This document shows positions 11,519-23,946 of a DNA stretch of 64,000 nt, in pieces (the stretch's first letter is position 1; each line of letters opens with the position of its first letter). Both the position numbers and the translations under genes were made by a program. The notes beneath the pieces were generated by a model. The model saw only the letters and a list, made by a program, of their open reading frames with translations, was not told the origin of the DNA and made no database searches. Source of the stretch: Patellaria atrata CBS 101060 (lineage: Eukaryota; Ascomycota; Dothideomycetes; Patellariales; Patellariaceae); NCBI GenBank assembly GCA_010093705.1, contig MU006115.1, forward strand, positions 150,678 through 214,677, in the 5' to 3' direction.

Positions 11519-13460
11519 CTATAACCCAAACGCCTCAGAATGCCAATACACCTCCCTCCCGCTCTTAACATGTATCCCTACGAATTTTCGCAGGTCATTT
11601 GCCGCTTTCTGAGGCCCACATACCAGAACCGCTACTCGTCCGCTCGACTTATCAAACACATTGTCGACCACGTTTCTAAAATTTGGCCGGCCTTTGTGAA
11701 CGTGAAACCCTTGAAACTTCTTTTCCTCATCTTCATCACCACCCATAGCTTCACGCAACAGCCCCTCCCTCTCAACGAGCTCGATACCTTCACCATCAGC
11801 TTCGATCTCGGGATCCTCACCCGAGCGAGTAGAACTGGTCCCCCGAGTCACATAGATGTCCATTACATCCTCATCTTGATCACCGTCACCTTGACTGCGC
11901 TCCTCTCGTGGGAAAGCCCATTCAGTCTCTGCTAGATTACGAACCGCCCATACGAACTTGATCTGTCTCTTTCTCTCTCTTCTGACACCCTCCTGCTCTT
12001 TATTTTCTAATGCGAGTAATTGTCGCCAAATGGGGACTACGAACGTTGCTCCAACGCCCAACGCGACTAATAGAATAGTTTCGTACTCTTGTAGCTCTGA
12101 AAATGGGGTTATGGCGCCATAGGGACCTTCAATTACGACTGGAATTTCAGACGAAGATCGAGCAAGCGCAGCTAGAGCTTTCGTATTTCCATCCATCACC
12201 CTCGCCACCAGAAGGAGGGAGGAGTCGGTGGAAGGGAGGGATGCGATGGTGAAAGGGTTCGTCTTCAAGGTTGCAAAGAGTTGAGCGGTAATATCGCTCT
12301 TCGATCTAGGCAGACCGGATGAGTTTACATCATGAGGTAAGGAAACATATACATGTTGCCCCGCTTTCCATTTCAATGGTCTCGGGGCGGAGGAATGCGC
12401 AAGTGGTATCTCGATGCGGAGAAGGTTCGTATTAGGGATCATAGCGACATCCCCGGCATACCGTCTCCTATTGAGCATCCTCAGAAGCGTGTGCAGGATG
12501 TAGATCGCCAGAGTCTCCCAGATGAACACCCGTATGTGGTGGACGTGGAAGAACAAAAGTGGCAGCACTGTCGTTGCTAGAGTAACATGTGTGACATAAA
12601 ACACACGGTAATTCCACTTCCGCAACTTACTTAATGCTGTTGTTCCTACTATCGCGAAGCTGAGCATACCTAGTAATCCACAGATAATGAAGGGACGTTG
12701 GAGCCTGCTTAGTAGGCGGTTGTTTTGGATGAAGAAATTGACGTAGAAGACAACATGAAGGGAGAAGAAGAAGGTGATGATCCGGCCGAGGATTTGATGA
12801 GCGGAGTTTAGGGATTCATGAGAGCGCAGGGTTAGGATTTGAAGGGGAGAGAAAGGAGACTTGAATGCGAGGAGATAGTGTAGGGGAAGTTGCGAGGAGG
12901 GAATGATACCAAAGCGTTTTGTGAGATGGAGGTAGTCTGGGATGAATTAGTATAGAGCTCATTGTCGACATCAGACATTGCTATGCCCAAGAGAAGACTA
13001 AAATGATAGAACAAGTAGAATATCGATATGGAAGGTATATATTGCTTGGATTACAGTACAAACTGAAGCTCTTACCATGTCCCGTCCCCCTCACACACAA
13101 GATGCTCAACCATAGCCCCCAAACTCCCTCAACAACCCACTCCCCCGTCGTCCCCCAACCCCACCCCTCCACCACCTCTTCCCCCGCCCACCATCTCGCT
13201 CTCTTCCAAACCGCCCTTGTCTTTCTTACAATCGCCCCACTATTCGCCTCGACAGCCTTAACGTAAGGCGAACTGGGCCTAGAAAGCTCCTGATCAGAGA
13301 CTCGTCGCTTTCGAGCTATCCAGCAAAGGATGTGGTAGACCTGGAAGCCGAGGAGGACGAGCACAGGAGACCATTGTGCAATACTGGCATAGTGGTCGAG
13401 AGCTTGACGGCGAGCGTGCTTTTCAGGTTTGGAGAGCTCAGGGAAGGTGTAGCCTAGCAT
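11519..13460 (-). CDS. Ferric-reductase-like transmembrane flavocytochrome
   Basis: Two exons, 13460-13076 and 12936-11519, joined across a 139-nt GT-AG intron in phase; about 600 residues. The N-terminal half carries several membrane segments (WSPVLVLLGFQVYHILCW, IITFFFSLHVVFYVNFF, VTHVTLATTVLPLLFFHVHH). The spaced histidines in SLHVV, THVTL and FFHVHH are the kind used to bind two hemes in the ferric reductase/NADPH oxidase superfamily. The C-terminal half has an FAD-site motif (NPFTIAS), a nucleotide-binding Gly region (GPYG, ALGVGATF) and the terminal NAD(P)H motif VLVCGPQ. It should move electrons from NADPH via FAD and heme across a membrane, either for iron reduction or superoxide-type chemistry; the substrate is not decidable here. 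The start codons of this gene and the nucleoside hydrolase are 299 bp apart and divergent. Confidence 0.82.
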
Positions 13461-13759
13461 TGTGACAATTCGCGATATGAGCGATGGGTTAGGGTGTGGG
13501 TGCGGGATAGGACTGAGGTAACGGTTACGGAGGACACATTTCAGATGAGAACATCAATGGGAAAGGCTCTCCTCGAGATAGGGGAGTCCAAGCTCCATCA
13601 GATAGTAAGCTTATAAGTAAGGTTCGATGCTTGAAAATGCTTGATTTGAGTTAAAGTTGTATCCTCCTTCGCATCCTTCTCCGCACCCCTCTAACTTCCC
13701 CATCGAAGGGTCCAACAGTACAGTAATTTGTACGATAGCAACACAACGTACTACTCCCA

Positions 13760-15175
13760 ATGGCCGACTCCGGACCCTTTCCATCTCCCAAACACATCTA
13801 CACTCCCATCTCCAGCTCCTCACATCCTGGTCTACCCACAACTCCCTTGGCCCCTATCCCCCTCTGGCTCGACTGCGACACCGGCCACGACGTATGCTTC
13901 CCACTTTAACAACTCCTGCCTCACCCTAATCTTCCCACTGTAATTCATACCGACTAATAACCCACTCTAGGATGCATTCGCCCTCCTCCTCTGCGCCCAC
14001 CACCCCTCCCTCCACCTCCTCGGAGTCAGCACCGTTCACGGCAACGCGCCTCTCTCCCATACAACCATCAATACTCTCCGCATCCTACGCGCCATCGGCC
14101 GATCCGACGTCCCTGTCTACACTGGTGCCGCCAATCCGTCGCATAAAGAAGCGGAGTTCGCGCCCGAAATCCACGGTACAATTCGTTGTTCTCATTTCCT
14201 CGCCGGACCAAATGTACGCTGAAGCGAACAATAGGCAAGTCGGGGTTGGATGGCGTACCACTACTCCCCCACTCCGAGGATGAAGAACCACATGAAGGCG
14301 ATGCCATCGACGCAGCGTATAAGGCGCTGATTTCTCAACCACCGGGAAAGGCATGGGTCGTAGCGACCGGACCACTTACAAACATTGCAACGCTCCTCCA
14401 GCGCCATCCCATCCTGATCTCCCACCTCGCGGGACTGAGTTTTATGGGCGGCGTGCTAGGGCATGGGTTCACTTCCGCCCCCATCGGCCGCCCCTGGGAG
14501 CCATCCAGCATCGGCAACTGGACCTTCTACGCCGAATTCAACATTTGGTGCGATCCCCAGGCGGCCTTCTTCCTCCTCTCACACCCTCAAATCGCACGGA
14601 AAACCACATTAATACCGCTGGATGTGACACACCAAGTCATCGCCAGAGAGCGTGAGGTCGGGCATTTACTTTGGGGTTGGATGGACCCGAATGTCAGAGG
14701 CCTGATAGATGCTGGTGTTTATGGGAAATTCGTGGAGATAGTGCCCTCCAGGATCCGCGCGATATTCTATCAGATCATCACCTTTTTCTCGAAGACGTAT
14801 GAGGAGCTCTTTGGTTTCGTCACCGGTCCACCTCTACACGACCCCCTTGCCGTCGCCGCCATATTGACTCCTGACTCTCATCCGGCCCTTACGTGGGATG
14901 ATAGGGGCGGTGAGCGCTTCAAGGTAGAGGTAGTGACGGAGGGAGAGCAGGTGGGGAGGACGATCCCGACGTTACTACCCTCTGGGGAGGAGGGAGTAAG
15001 GATACCGAGAGGCCTGAACACGAAGGCTTTTTGGGATTTGCTAGATGCCAGCCTTGCGAATGCAGAGGCGGGGACGGTGTTGAAAGAACAGTTGAGTAAG
15101 GAGGGCGAGACACCAGCAATTGGTGTCATTTCGAAGAGGAATGAGAATCTCACCATCAGTTGGAGGAAATGTTGA
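13760..15175 (+). CDS. Inosine/uridine-preferring nucleoside hydrolase
   Basis: Three exons (13760-13891, 13971-14175, 14235-15175) with GT-AG introns that keep phase; about 425 residues. The family fingerprint DCDTGHDDAFALLL is formed exactly across the first splice junction, which fixes that intron. The aspartates of this motif bind the catalytic calcium ion. Later marks are STVHGN, TGPLTNIA, the MGG region, EFNIWCDPQAA and, near the C terminus, LHDPLAVAA, which supplies the usual second-site Asp. The enzyme cleaves the N-glycosidic bond of ribonucleosides for purine and pyrimidine salvage. The length is a little above the usual 310-380 residues, owing to an N-terminal extension and inserts. 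The likely compartment is cytosol; no signal peptide is seen. Confidence 0.88.
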
Positions 15176-15670
15176 TGTGGGGTTGAGAGGTTTGGGTACG
15201 GGAATTATCACATGTACCTCGTAAAACGGGATTGAGTGGATACACCGTATAGACCTCTTATTTAATTGAGTAACACATTAGATATTAATTCCATAGTTGG
15301 TTACCTCCTCGAGTAAACAATTTTCAGAGGCAAAGTTACCTAGGCTACTGTACAGTACTGTACCTTTTAGGTTAGCGCGCTTTGGGGTGGTTAAGAAAGT
15401 TTAGGCGACCGCGAATCTCTTCCATCTACTCCGCATATCTTCAGCCTTTTTGATGCTAAATGAACGGTGACCGTAAGGTCTCTTCTCTATTCCTCTGCTT
15501 CAAATGCTTTTACCTGTAGCTAGCAGATACTCAGCGAAGTCCCAATCTAAATTCTAGTACAGAAAACTCAAAACGCGGTTTGACCACCAGCATCATCTCT
15601 CATTCAGATCACCAAAGTCCATATTAGGCCATTATTGAGTTGAGATTATTGTCAACATCTCGCATTCACG
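15176..15670. other. Intergenic with a palindromic GTAC motif
   Basis: No gene is seen. The most regular feature is the palindrome at 15346-15363. The region forms the 3' flank of the nucleoside hydrolase gene and the 5' flank of the F-box gene starting at 15671. Confidence 0.4.
15346..15363. repeat. Palindrome built on GTACAGTACTGTAC
   Basis: Within this stretch GTACAGTACTGTAC is its own reverse complement. Close relatives of the word occur at 48284-48296, near 48246-48259, near 13715 and near 11405. Confidence 0.5.
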
Positions 15671-17922
15671 ATGTCTATAGTTACGCTGCCAGACCGGAGC
15701 TTGAAACCGAAAAATCTTCCACCGTCATCCAGGCTTCTAAACCTTCCACCAGAACTACTACTCCAGGTACTATCGTGGCTTGACCCACCTAGTTTCTCCA
15801 TCGTCTTGCATGTCTGCAAAAGCATTAGGGATCATGCCTCAAGTTCCAGAACTCTTCTACTTCATCAAATCAATAAGGTCCCTGGGTCTACTAAAACTCT
15901 AAACCCGCAGGAAAGTACCATTCGTCTCCTTTCACGCTTTCACAGACGAGCCACTAGGCACCTTCAGCATGGTATTGAAGTGAATACAGACCTTAAATTC
16001 TGGACAACTCAGGAACATACGATCAACCAAAGGCAAAGCACTTTACATCTTTGTCCATGCCTCCAAAACGACCATCTATGGATCGCAGAAATCGATCAGA
16101 AAGAACCTAGAGTACGAGTATACAGTTCGAAAAGCGGATGCGCGCCACAACTGCTGAAAGTTCTCTCACCGCATACAATGATGTCGATGTATACTTCCCC
16201 TCACGAGAAACCGGAAATTTTCTTTAAGGTGCTCATGGTTGCCTTCACCCCTAGTCCTAATCCTGAGAAATGCTGTGATAAAGTTAGCGTGCTATACAGC
16301 TACGAGTTGCAGCCTACACTGATAAATTGTTTTATTGAGCAGGCAATTTTCGATGCGCAGTTCCGGTTCAAGCTTACCACTTACGATCTTGGACAATATC
16401 CAGTGATGCCTGACGGTCCGAATGTTTACTCCATAGAAGGTAGGGGTCGCTATCCTACCGCTCTTATAACACCCAATATGTTCACTGCTATTATCACCTG
16501 GAAAGACGCGGATAATTCCAACCAAATTTCCACCGTTGAGTATCATTTACACAAAAGACTTAAGGCGGATGGAAGCAAACTTAATCCTATGATACCAACG
16601 ACAGCAGATGGTATTGACTTGGCTTGTGAGGAGCGGATAAATGAGGAACACGTCGCCTTTCTCGCAATGTCGGAAGAGGGTGAAGACCCCCCTTATCCTT
16701 TCACCGCGGTGTCGAGTATGAAGCAATTTGATAATAGTATCAATATCTATCACCCCAAGTCACCAGTTCCGTTTTGGAGGATCCCAGAAGCTGTTATTCA
16801 GTATGGCTGGAGAGTGGAATCAATTGATCACTTGCCTTCAGAATGTGAACTCCGAGAATCGAATGGTGAATTTACTGGAAAGAATGTAGGTCTACCGATA
16901 GCCTCCCACCATGAGCATAGGATCTTCCAGCATGAGCATGATCCGAAAACATTTGACTGCATGAACAAGGTGAGCTTCATCTTCCCAAACTTGGTACAAG
17001 ATTTGATGTATGGATATTCACCTTTGCACATTATGCCATGGGTGCTTGCCAGGTATCGTGAGCCTTTCAGTTATGCAATGGAATCGCAGTAAATTAAGGT
17101 GTTCACTCAAAACAGATATTTACTAATACTTCTATCTTATAGATGCTCCACCTTGCTGTACGGGTAACTAAACGCTCGTCATGCACTATCACACGCCCCT
17201 ATCTCGTCACAGCACTCGAAGTTGTCGAAGACTGCAGCAAAATATATCTCGGGTGGAACCTCGACCATCTCGAGCATAGAATCGTCGCAGAACTTCACGG
17301 CATGGACTTTGACGCTCTCTCCACACTAGGGATTATCTCAACGGTCGCTCACTCTGGCAGACGCATAGCGATGACCTCTTGGAACAGAGTGTTCATCTGG
17401 GCCGTGAACCCTCGAGCATTCATAGATGGCAGAAAATCCTTCGGCGACAATCACGAAATCTTGAAAACCGAGACCGAGTACCGGGCCAACCAATCCACCT
17501 GGGGCCATTCCTATTACGAAAACTGCTTAGAAGACGGCGTCGTGGTCTTGAACGCCGTGGAACTACCTTCTGCCGGCGTGGTCTATTCCCTCGAATTCCA
17601 ATCGGACAACGTACTCTGGGCCTGGACGGATCGAGGGTTGGTACAGTGGAAATTCGACCGATTCTGCTCTGCGCGCCGGCAGACCGAGGTCCTGGGACAA
17701 TGTCGTCACACTGATATGAGTGGCCCGAAACCAGCGGGCTCCGTGACGTGTACGACGCAAGAGCTCACAGATGAGTTCAAGCAAATGAAAAGGAGTTCAC
17801 TTGAAGATGTGGAGATGGGGAGGTTGGAACTAGAGCCAAACAAGACAGAACATTGTGATGGAGAATTCGAGCTCTGGTTTGAGGCAATGGAAATGGAGAA
17901 CTGCGAGAGTGCGGAATCTTAA
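15671..17922 (+). CDS. F-box protein with unresolved splice or frameshift
   Basis: The first coding part, 15671-17092, starts with an F-box (RLLNLPPELLLQVLSWLDPPSF then LHVCKSIRDHA) and continues for about 470 residues. A second long coding part lies at 17143-17922 in a different phase. The obvious intron between them (GTAAAT at 17089, a TACTAAT branch site, TTATAG at 17142) joins them out of frame and would end the protein after eight further residues. A phase-keeping alternative uses GTGAGC at 16970, but it removes sequence that looks coding (YSPLHIMPWVLARYREPFSYAM). Either the gene has a one- or two-base indel, or the second part is a separate or alternatively spliced unit. The likely role is as an SCF adaptor; the substrate is unknown. 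Confidence 0.6.
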
Positions 17923-18516
17923 CATCTCCCCGTTCACAGACTCGTCACGGATGGGTGGCGAATCAGACCTCTGTCATCCGTGTCTGGAGAAGAATTCAAT
18001 TGCTGGTATCAAGCGATGGGGATGGAAAATAGCGAAGGGCAAATGAAAATGGAATGTTTGTATCGAAATCTTTGCGGACGGCTTCGATCTCGGTTCAAAG
18101 CAAGGTAAAATGGAAAATGAGACGGGAGCACTGGCGAAAAATCTCTCTGATTTAAGGTGATGCGGCGAAATGTATGGGCTCTTTGTCTCTTCTCTTATTT
18201 TGCGGATCTCTTGTAGACGAACTGCAATTTACCCCTAATATGCTGCTGTCTGGAGAAGGAGCTAGGCTCTGGGTAAAGGGATGGAAATGGAAAGGTGAAA
18301 AGGGCTGAAGATAGATAAGGCGGAAACCTTAAGACAGATCTGAGCTTACGTTAGTTCAAAGCCACAGAAAACCTCGAAAGAGATGTATTGAAACCCTCTC
18401 TTTCACAATTCGTCGCAGGTATAACTATTTCAAACCCCCATGATAATATCCAGCACCCGCAGGAAACACCCCTTAACCCTCTCCATCAACCCCAATTTAC
18501 TCCCCTCCAAACAACC
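17923..18516. other. Intergenic with a diverged copy of the preceding gene's tail
   Basis: At about 17990-18050 the sequence resembles the last codons of the F-box gene (17855-17915): GAATTC, then a Trp/Tyr codon, then GCNATGG and ATGGAAA words in the same order. One frame reads EEFNCWYQAMGMENSEG against EFELWFEAMEMENCES upstream. No independent gene is supported. Confidence 0.4.
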
Positions 18517-20942
18517 CTAAAACGCATTCCCCAAATGATGCTCCCTGATATACTCCGCCCCCTTCTCCGCAAACTCCGCCCTCGTCACAAACGTACTCTT
18601 CGCGCCCGCCCCCTGAGCCCATTTCGCGGCGCCTCTCCATGCATCCAACAATGGATCCCTCGCCCTCCTGACCCCGATCTCGCTACCCGCGGGCATGACA
18701 GCGACCATCTCGCCCCTGAGCCTCTGATCAAAATTGACCAACATGGTATTCCCCCCAGTGAGGAAAACGTCCCTGGCGACGTCGATCCTGTACCCCTCGT
18801 CGAGGCGCTGCGTCAGGATATTCGCCGCGATCTCGATGATACCCGCTTGATCGAGCCCGGCGATGGAAGGCTGGAACACGACTTCCGGAACCCGGATCCT
18901 CTCGACGTTAAGATGGATCTGATTCGCCTCCCTCTGACTCTCGGGATCATGGGGCCAACAACCTCTCGTAAACGCATGCATGAGGCTCTTGGTCCAGTCC
19001 GTCTGGGCCTCGAGCGTGCTCTGCTCGCTGAAGAGCGGGTCGTGCTTCAGCAACTGCGCCTCGATGGACTTGAGGCTATTATTCAAGTCCTCTTCTTCTT
19101 CGTCGTCGGAGGCCTCGCCGGTCGCGACTTGGCGGTAGACGCCCCAGTCCGCGTCGTCGGCGCCGAAGGTGTCTTCGTCGTTGCCGCGACGGCGCTTTTT
19201 GGTCGGGTTGTCGGAGGCGAGGTTGGCGATTGTTTTCATGCGCATTTGGTTCGCGAGGGATTTGCGGTTGCCGAGGTCGGCTTTGAGGCGTTCGCGGTCG
19301 CGGATCTTTTGGAGGAGGGCCTGGGATTGGTTTTGTTAGTTTGCTCATAGTGCTGAAGAGCGTGTGGAATGGGGTTGATGGGTTATCGGGGACTTACTTG
19401 ACGAGCTACCCTCCGCTCTTCTATCCATACTTCGGGGTCTGCTTCCCGTCGCTCGTTGTCGAGCCGCTCTTCCTCCGCTAACCTGGCCTTTTCTCGCTCC
19501 CTTTCCGCTTTTGCCCTTTGTCTTGCATCATAATTAGATTTTGCTAGTCTCTGCTGTCGTTTGGCCTTCAGCCCATCCTCGTCCAATTGGTCATCTGGGG
19601 TATCTAGAAGAGGAAATGTTGGAATCTCCTGTTCCTCTTCTTCCGTATCTCCTAGATCTTTGTTTCTTGCTTTTCGGATAGACTTCTCCATCTCCTTGAT
19701 CTTTTTCCCTAGCCCAACTTCGTCATCGAAGTCTTCTGACTCCAACATACGTTTTGCTTCCTTTTTGGTAGTATTCGTAATCTTCTCTTGTAGTTCTTTG
19801 TAATAAGCGACCTCTTGTTCTTTTCTTATTAACTTGTCTAACCGCATCTTTGCTGCTTGTTCCTGTAATCTTCGGCCACTCTCCTTACGCTTCTCTGCTG
19901 CTCTTGCCAGCTCTTCTTCGCTCTTCTGTACGACCACTTGCTCTGTGTACGGGAATTGTACGATGTGATCTCGATCCTCTAGCCCGGTCCAGTCCAGATA
20001 TCTGCTGAGTTCGTTCTCGTAGTCGAGTGATATTGAGCAATGCTCTTGTACCAAATCTTCCGCTTGAGGATCGCTGATTTTGCCAGAAAAAGATGGATAT
20101 TTCAGTCTGAGAAGTTTCTGTAGGTATTCTGCACCTTGATACCATCCCCAATTAAGCCGACTAGCGTGCGAAAATAAGGGTTTTTGATTCAGCACCGGGA
20201 TGAGATGGGTGGTGGTGTAGGAAGATGAGACGACTAAACCAGTTCGTCCACTGTTATGAGAGTATGAAAATAGAGAATCAACGCCGTATGCCACAGAAGG
20301 GGCACCGTAGCATTCGAAGAGTATTTCAGACATAGCTATCAAGACACCACATTAGAGAAACATCCCAAATTTCAAAGCCCAAAACTCACTTTTGCGTGTG
20401 TAGCCCAAGTTTGTAACGGGCTCAGTCATCACAATCGGCCTGTCAATTCCACCACTTTCGCCATCAATGCCCAGTTTTATGAAGACATAATCTAGAACGC
20501 CCTCCATCGCATCCCAATTGTTGATGATATTACTTCCCGGCTCATACACATTCTTAGACTGCCCTCGAGCTGTGCCATCTGCGTATATGTCGGATCCTAC
20601 GAAGGTGAACGTCCTGTTAAGCTTTCGATCGCGGTATTTGGACCATAGAGGTGGTATTTGGATACGTGGGGACTGATCAAAGGACCAACCAGCGCGGACG
20701 GTGGAAGAGCCTATAATAAAGTAGTTAGACCTCACTGTATGTTTTTAGATTCATCGAAGGGAGCTCTTACCATTGTCAATCACGATAGCCGTACTCGGCG
20801 AGCTTTTCTCATAACCCTCTGTATCGACCGGCTGAAATCCTTTGAACGGAGGCTCTTTCACGGAGTATAGTTTGACTGGTGGTGGTTTGGGGGAGTTACG
20901 GCCAGACTGAGGCGGCGCATCGTTCGCCATAGAGTGAGGCAT
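18517..20942 (-). CDS. ARP5: Actin-related protein Arp5, INO80 complex subunit
   Basis: Four exons on the minus strand: 20942-20771, 20710-20390, 20335-19398 and 19320-18517. All introns are GT-AG and keep phase; about 744 residues. The actin fold starts with IVIDNG joined by splicing to SSTVRAGW, followed by the second actin-like block (MSEILFECYGAPSVAYGVDSL) and, near the end, the DVFLTGGNTML nucleotide-site motif. A long charged coiled-coil insert (EELARAAEKRKESGRRLQEQ and following) separates the actin halves, as is typical of Arp5. Arp5 pairs with Ies6 on the INO80 remodeller and couples ATP hydrolysis to nucleosome sliding. The gene for Ies6 lies only 3 kb away on the same strand. Confidence 0.92.
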
Positions 20943-22459
20943 GACGGTTGATCGTATAATGTCGAGGGAGAAATCGAGTAATTCGTCGCTTTAGAGCATG
21001 GTGGGCGATTTTAAAGATACGTGAGAGGCGATTGTCGTAGTATAGTTAGTCTGTAACAGCGGAGTCATGTGTACGGGTACAGTGCAACTCATTCACAATT
21101 ATTCGCGTTCCTACATCTGTATCAAGCTACGGAGGTCTTCTTTGCCGCGCTGAACCCTTTCCAGGTTCAACCACAACCGCGCGTCTATGTACCAATCAAA
21201 CTGCACAATATAAGGCTGGAAACAGAACAAAATGGTAGTATTTGAGAATACCTGGACGTCAATGTCACTTTTAAACACCAAAAGCTACAAAACGATTATA
21301 GTACCCATAGTATAACTCGCCCGTCTCTCTACAATTTCCTTCTCTCAGACGTATACCATGTACACGCTAAAATCACCATCATACCAACCACAGCAGGTGT
21401 AATAGTGATACAAGCCAACTTGCATATAATTTACTTGAAGTCTCTTGCCACGTGAAAGTTTATCCCGTTTGGTGAGGAGCGAAGACGGAATAAGAAGTCT
21501 CCTTGCTCCTATAGCTCTTTTAATTAGTTTAAGATTTATTATGTGCATGTGGACTTACAGGGTTCTCAACTACGCCTGAGTTTGCCGCAGAGTCATGGTA
21601 TGGTATTGGCGAGGAGACGGCTCTTAAAGTCTACGTAAGTCAACAAGGTATTGCTTGGGTATGCGTCTAAGAACCCTTCTCCTGTCATAGTGTTCTTCGT
21701 GTCCTGTATGCTTTTTCTTCAAACGGCTTTCAATATTACTGAACGGGAAATCGAAGGGAGAGTGAAAGCTCGTAGCGATTCTTTACACGAAACTTTGCTG
21801 GATAAATAGCCCGCAAGTACAATAGATACCGAGCAAGGATACAGAGACATCCCCGATCGGGACAGAAGGGATACACGTACTTACAGCGTCATAATCTCAT
21901 TCGGATTCAGTAGCGTATGGCAGCGTGTTATCCACAGGTGCGGGTGATTCGGAGGCTCTGGTTCGAGCGTCGGGGATACTTTCTTGCATATTTGTGGATA
22001 ATAGTAGATGGTATGATACAGACTTGAAGACGTTTGGAATAATATGAACGTTGAACCGAATGTTCTTTGAATATCTATTGAATCATATCAAAGAACGTGT
22101 GTAATGAAGAATACGGTAGAGAAAATGTGCTAAGGACGTCAGCTTTAAGGAAGTCTCAAAAGGTAATCAAAGTCTCAATGATGGAGAGTACACTCTACTC
22201 ACCTCCTTCTACCTCCATTACCCACCCCTTCGGACCTGCCTGACATTTCCATTCCATTCCATTCACCTATGCTAGACTTCTACTATGATATTACAGCCTA
22301 AATACGCGCCTCTTATAAAACAATACACTGGTATTACCCATCCACAGACTCCCCGCTGAATGCATTTCCAGTTTTCAGCAACGCCAAACACCACCATATA
22401 TGTAGTTCCAAGTCTCTTCCTCCCCTCCACCTTAACCCCATCTCCTCTGCTTTCTTTCA
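20943..22459. other. Intergenic, about 1.5 kb
   Basis: No gene, RNA or repeat is recognised. It combines the 5' flank of ARP5 and the 3' flank of GOT1. Short open frames at 21345-21548 and 22272-22460 have no domain; the second runs on the minus strand into the terminal region of GOT1 in another frame. Confidence 0.4.
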
Positions 22460-23130
22460 CTACACCGGTAACTCCGCCCCTCTCCGCCCTCCGCTAATCC
22501 ATTCGAACCCCCTCGCTATATATGGTCCCACTATTGGAACATTCCCCACAAATCCAGCAATCGTCGCGAAGAAGTCGCCAAATAGCACAAATATGCCATA
22601 GAGCTCGACTATAAAACCGATCAAAGGCCAACGGAAAAGGATGAGGAGAATGCCGGCGACGAAAGCTGCGGTGCCTTTAGCTTTTTGCTTGCGGGCGAAG
22701 AAAAGAAAGGTCTTTTGGGCGCCGATTATTAGGGTTAGGCCGGCTATGAAGAGAATCTGAGAGGGGGGAAGGTGTTAGTTTAGAGAGGCTAAGCCGGCGG
22801 AGCCGGGGGATTCTCTTTTACGAGGTTAGGGCGATAAAGGAATCGGGAATATCTACGTTGCCCATTGCTAACATTGCCCTATCAAAAAACATCATGACAC
22901 CACCAAGCAAAAAGAAGCCGCCTGTGGACTGTGGTGAGCGAAGGGGGGAAAGCCCAGTGGGGGTGGAATCCGTACCTACCACCGGAGCAAAAGGCGACTC
23001 CAATTTCTAAGGAAAGTTAGCATTGATACTAAGGAGCCTTTGAGAGGTTAGGCGTATGACTAGAGTGGAGGGATAAGGAGAGGGAGGTGGATAAGGAAGC
23101 CTACGTACTTTGCGAATCGCTTAACCACAT
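22460..23130 (-). CDS. GOT1: Got1-like vesicle transport membrane protein
   Basis: Four exons on the minus strand: 23130-23109, 23006-22980, 22921-22857 and 22756-22460. The first two exons are only 22 and 27 nt, so the gene is easily missed by ORF finding. Joined, they give about 136 residues, the normal Got1 length. The start reads MWLSDSQKIGVAFCSGGGFF, then LLGGVMMFFDRAMLAMGN, LFIAGLTLIIGAQKTF, a basic loop (ARKQKAKGTA), AGILLILFRWPLIGF and VELYGIFVLFGDFFATIAGF: four membrane segments in the expected order. Got1 is a Golgi/ER membrane protein that supports vesicle fusion with the Golgi. It sits between the two INO80 subunit genes with no evident functional link. Confidence 0.88.
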
Positions 23131-23946
23131 TGTAGGCATTGTTGTAGTGTTTTCTCTTTTTAGTTGATGAATATGAACGAGGTTCTATGTGTAGAAGGTA
23201 TTAGATCGTGTATTTCGCGATTGTGTGGTTGTGGATTGACGTGGTGCGCTGCGTGAACTTTTGAATGCTGGCTTCTTTCATAAAATTGTCGCGACTGATT
23301 GCGGAGGTGAGACGGGAGAGCGCCAGGGGCACATCCGGAGATAACCCGATCAAATTTCCTCAAGGTCCTCCGAAGATTGTTGGGACGGAAAGACAGCAGA
23401 ATTCTCAAATGATCAAAATGATTAATGTCTTCAAAATGTTTCATTTTACTTTCAAATCATACATTACTGTCGTAGATAAGTATGATAGTCATTATGTATA
23501 GCCTGTAAGTTCCCCATTCCACCCTATCAAGATGTCCTGTAGAGTCTTCCAAGCTAGATTGATGGGTAAACCTCAATCACATCCCCTTCCACATCCCGGC
23601 ATAACATTTATTTATCAATCCGCCTTGACAACAGTAGGAACTCCTACTGTAACTGGACGCTTTTCCATAGCTCTCCGGTACCCTGTCGTTTTGGCGCAGA
23701 GCAACCTATCTTAAAACTCGACCGCGATAAGCCGGAGCGTCTTCTTGAGTCTTTCTTCGAAAGGAGCTTGATAGGTGGAAGATGCTTGACTTCTTGGTCA
23801 TACATTGTACAGATATGCTTAGTTTAGCCGCAGGATTCTCAGGACGGAATAATGGCAGCAACCCTCCTTTTGAACCCCTTAATGTATAATAGGGTAGTCC
23901 AGAGACTGTATATAAATGATCCATATAGATCAAACCCCCGATCACC
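23131..23946. other. Intergenic between GOT1 and IES6
   Basis: No gene with a recognisable product is seen. Short frames on both strands (for example 23160-23444 and 23265-23501) overlap one another antisense and look random. The stretch holds the GOT1 promoter side and the IES6 3' flank. Confidence 0.4.

Noticed and set aside
18388-19350. A 320-codon plus-strand open frame
   Set aside because: It is antisense to the last exon of ARP5, which has clear actin-family motifs and phase-correct splicing.
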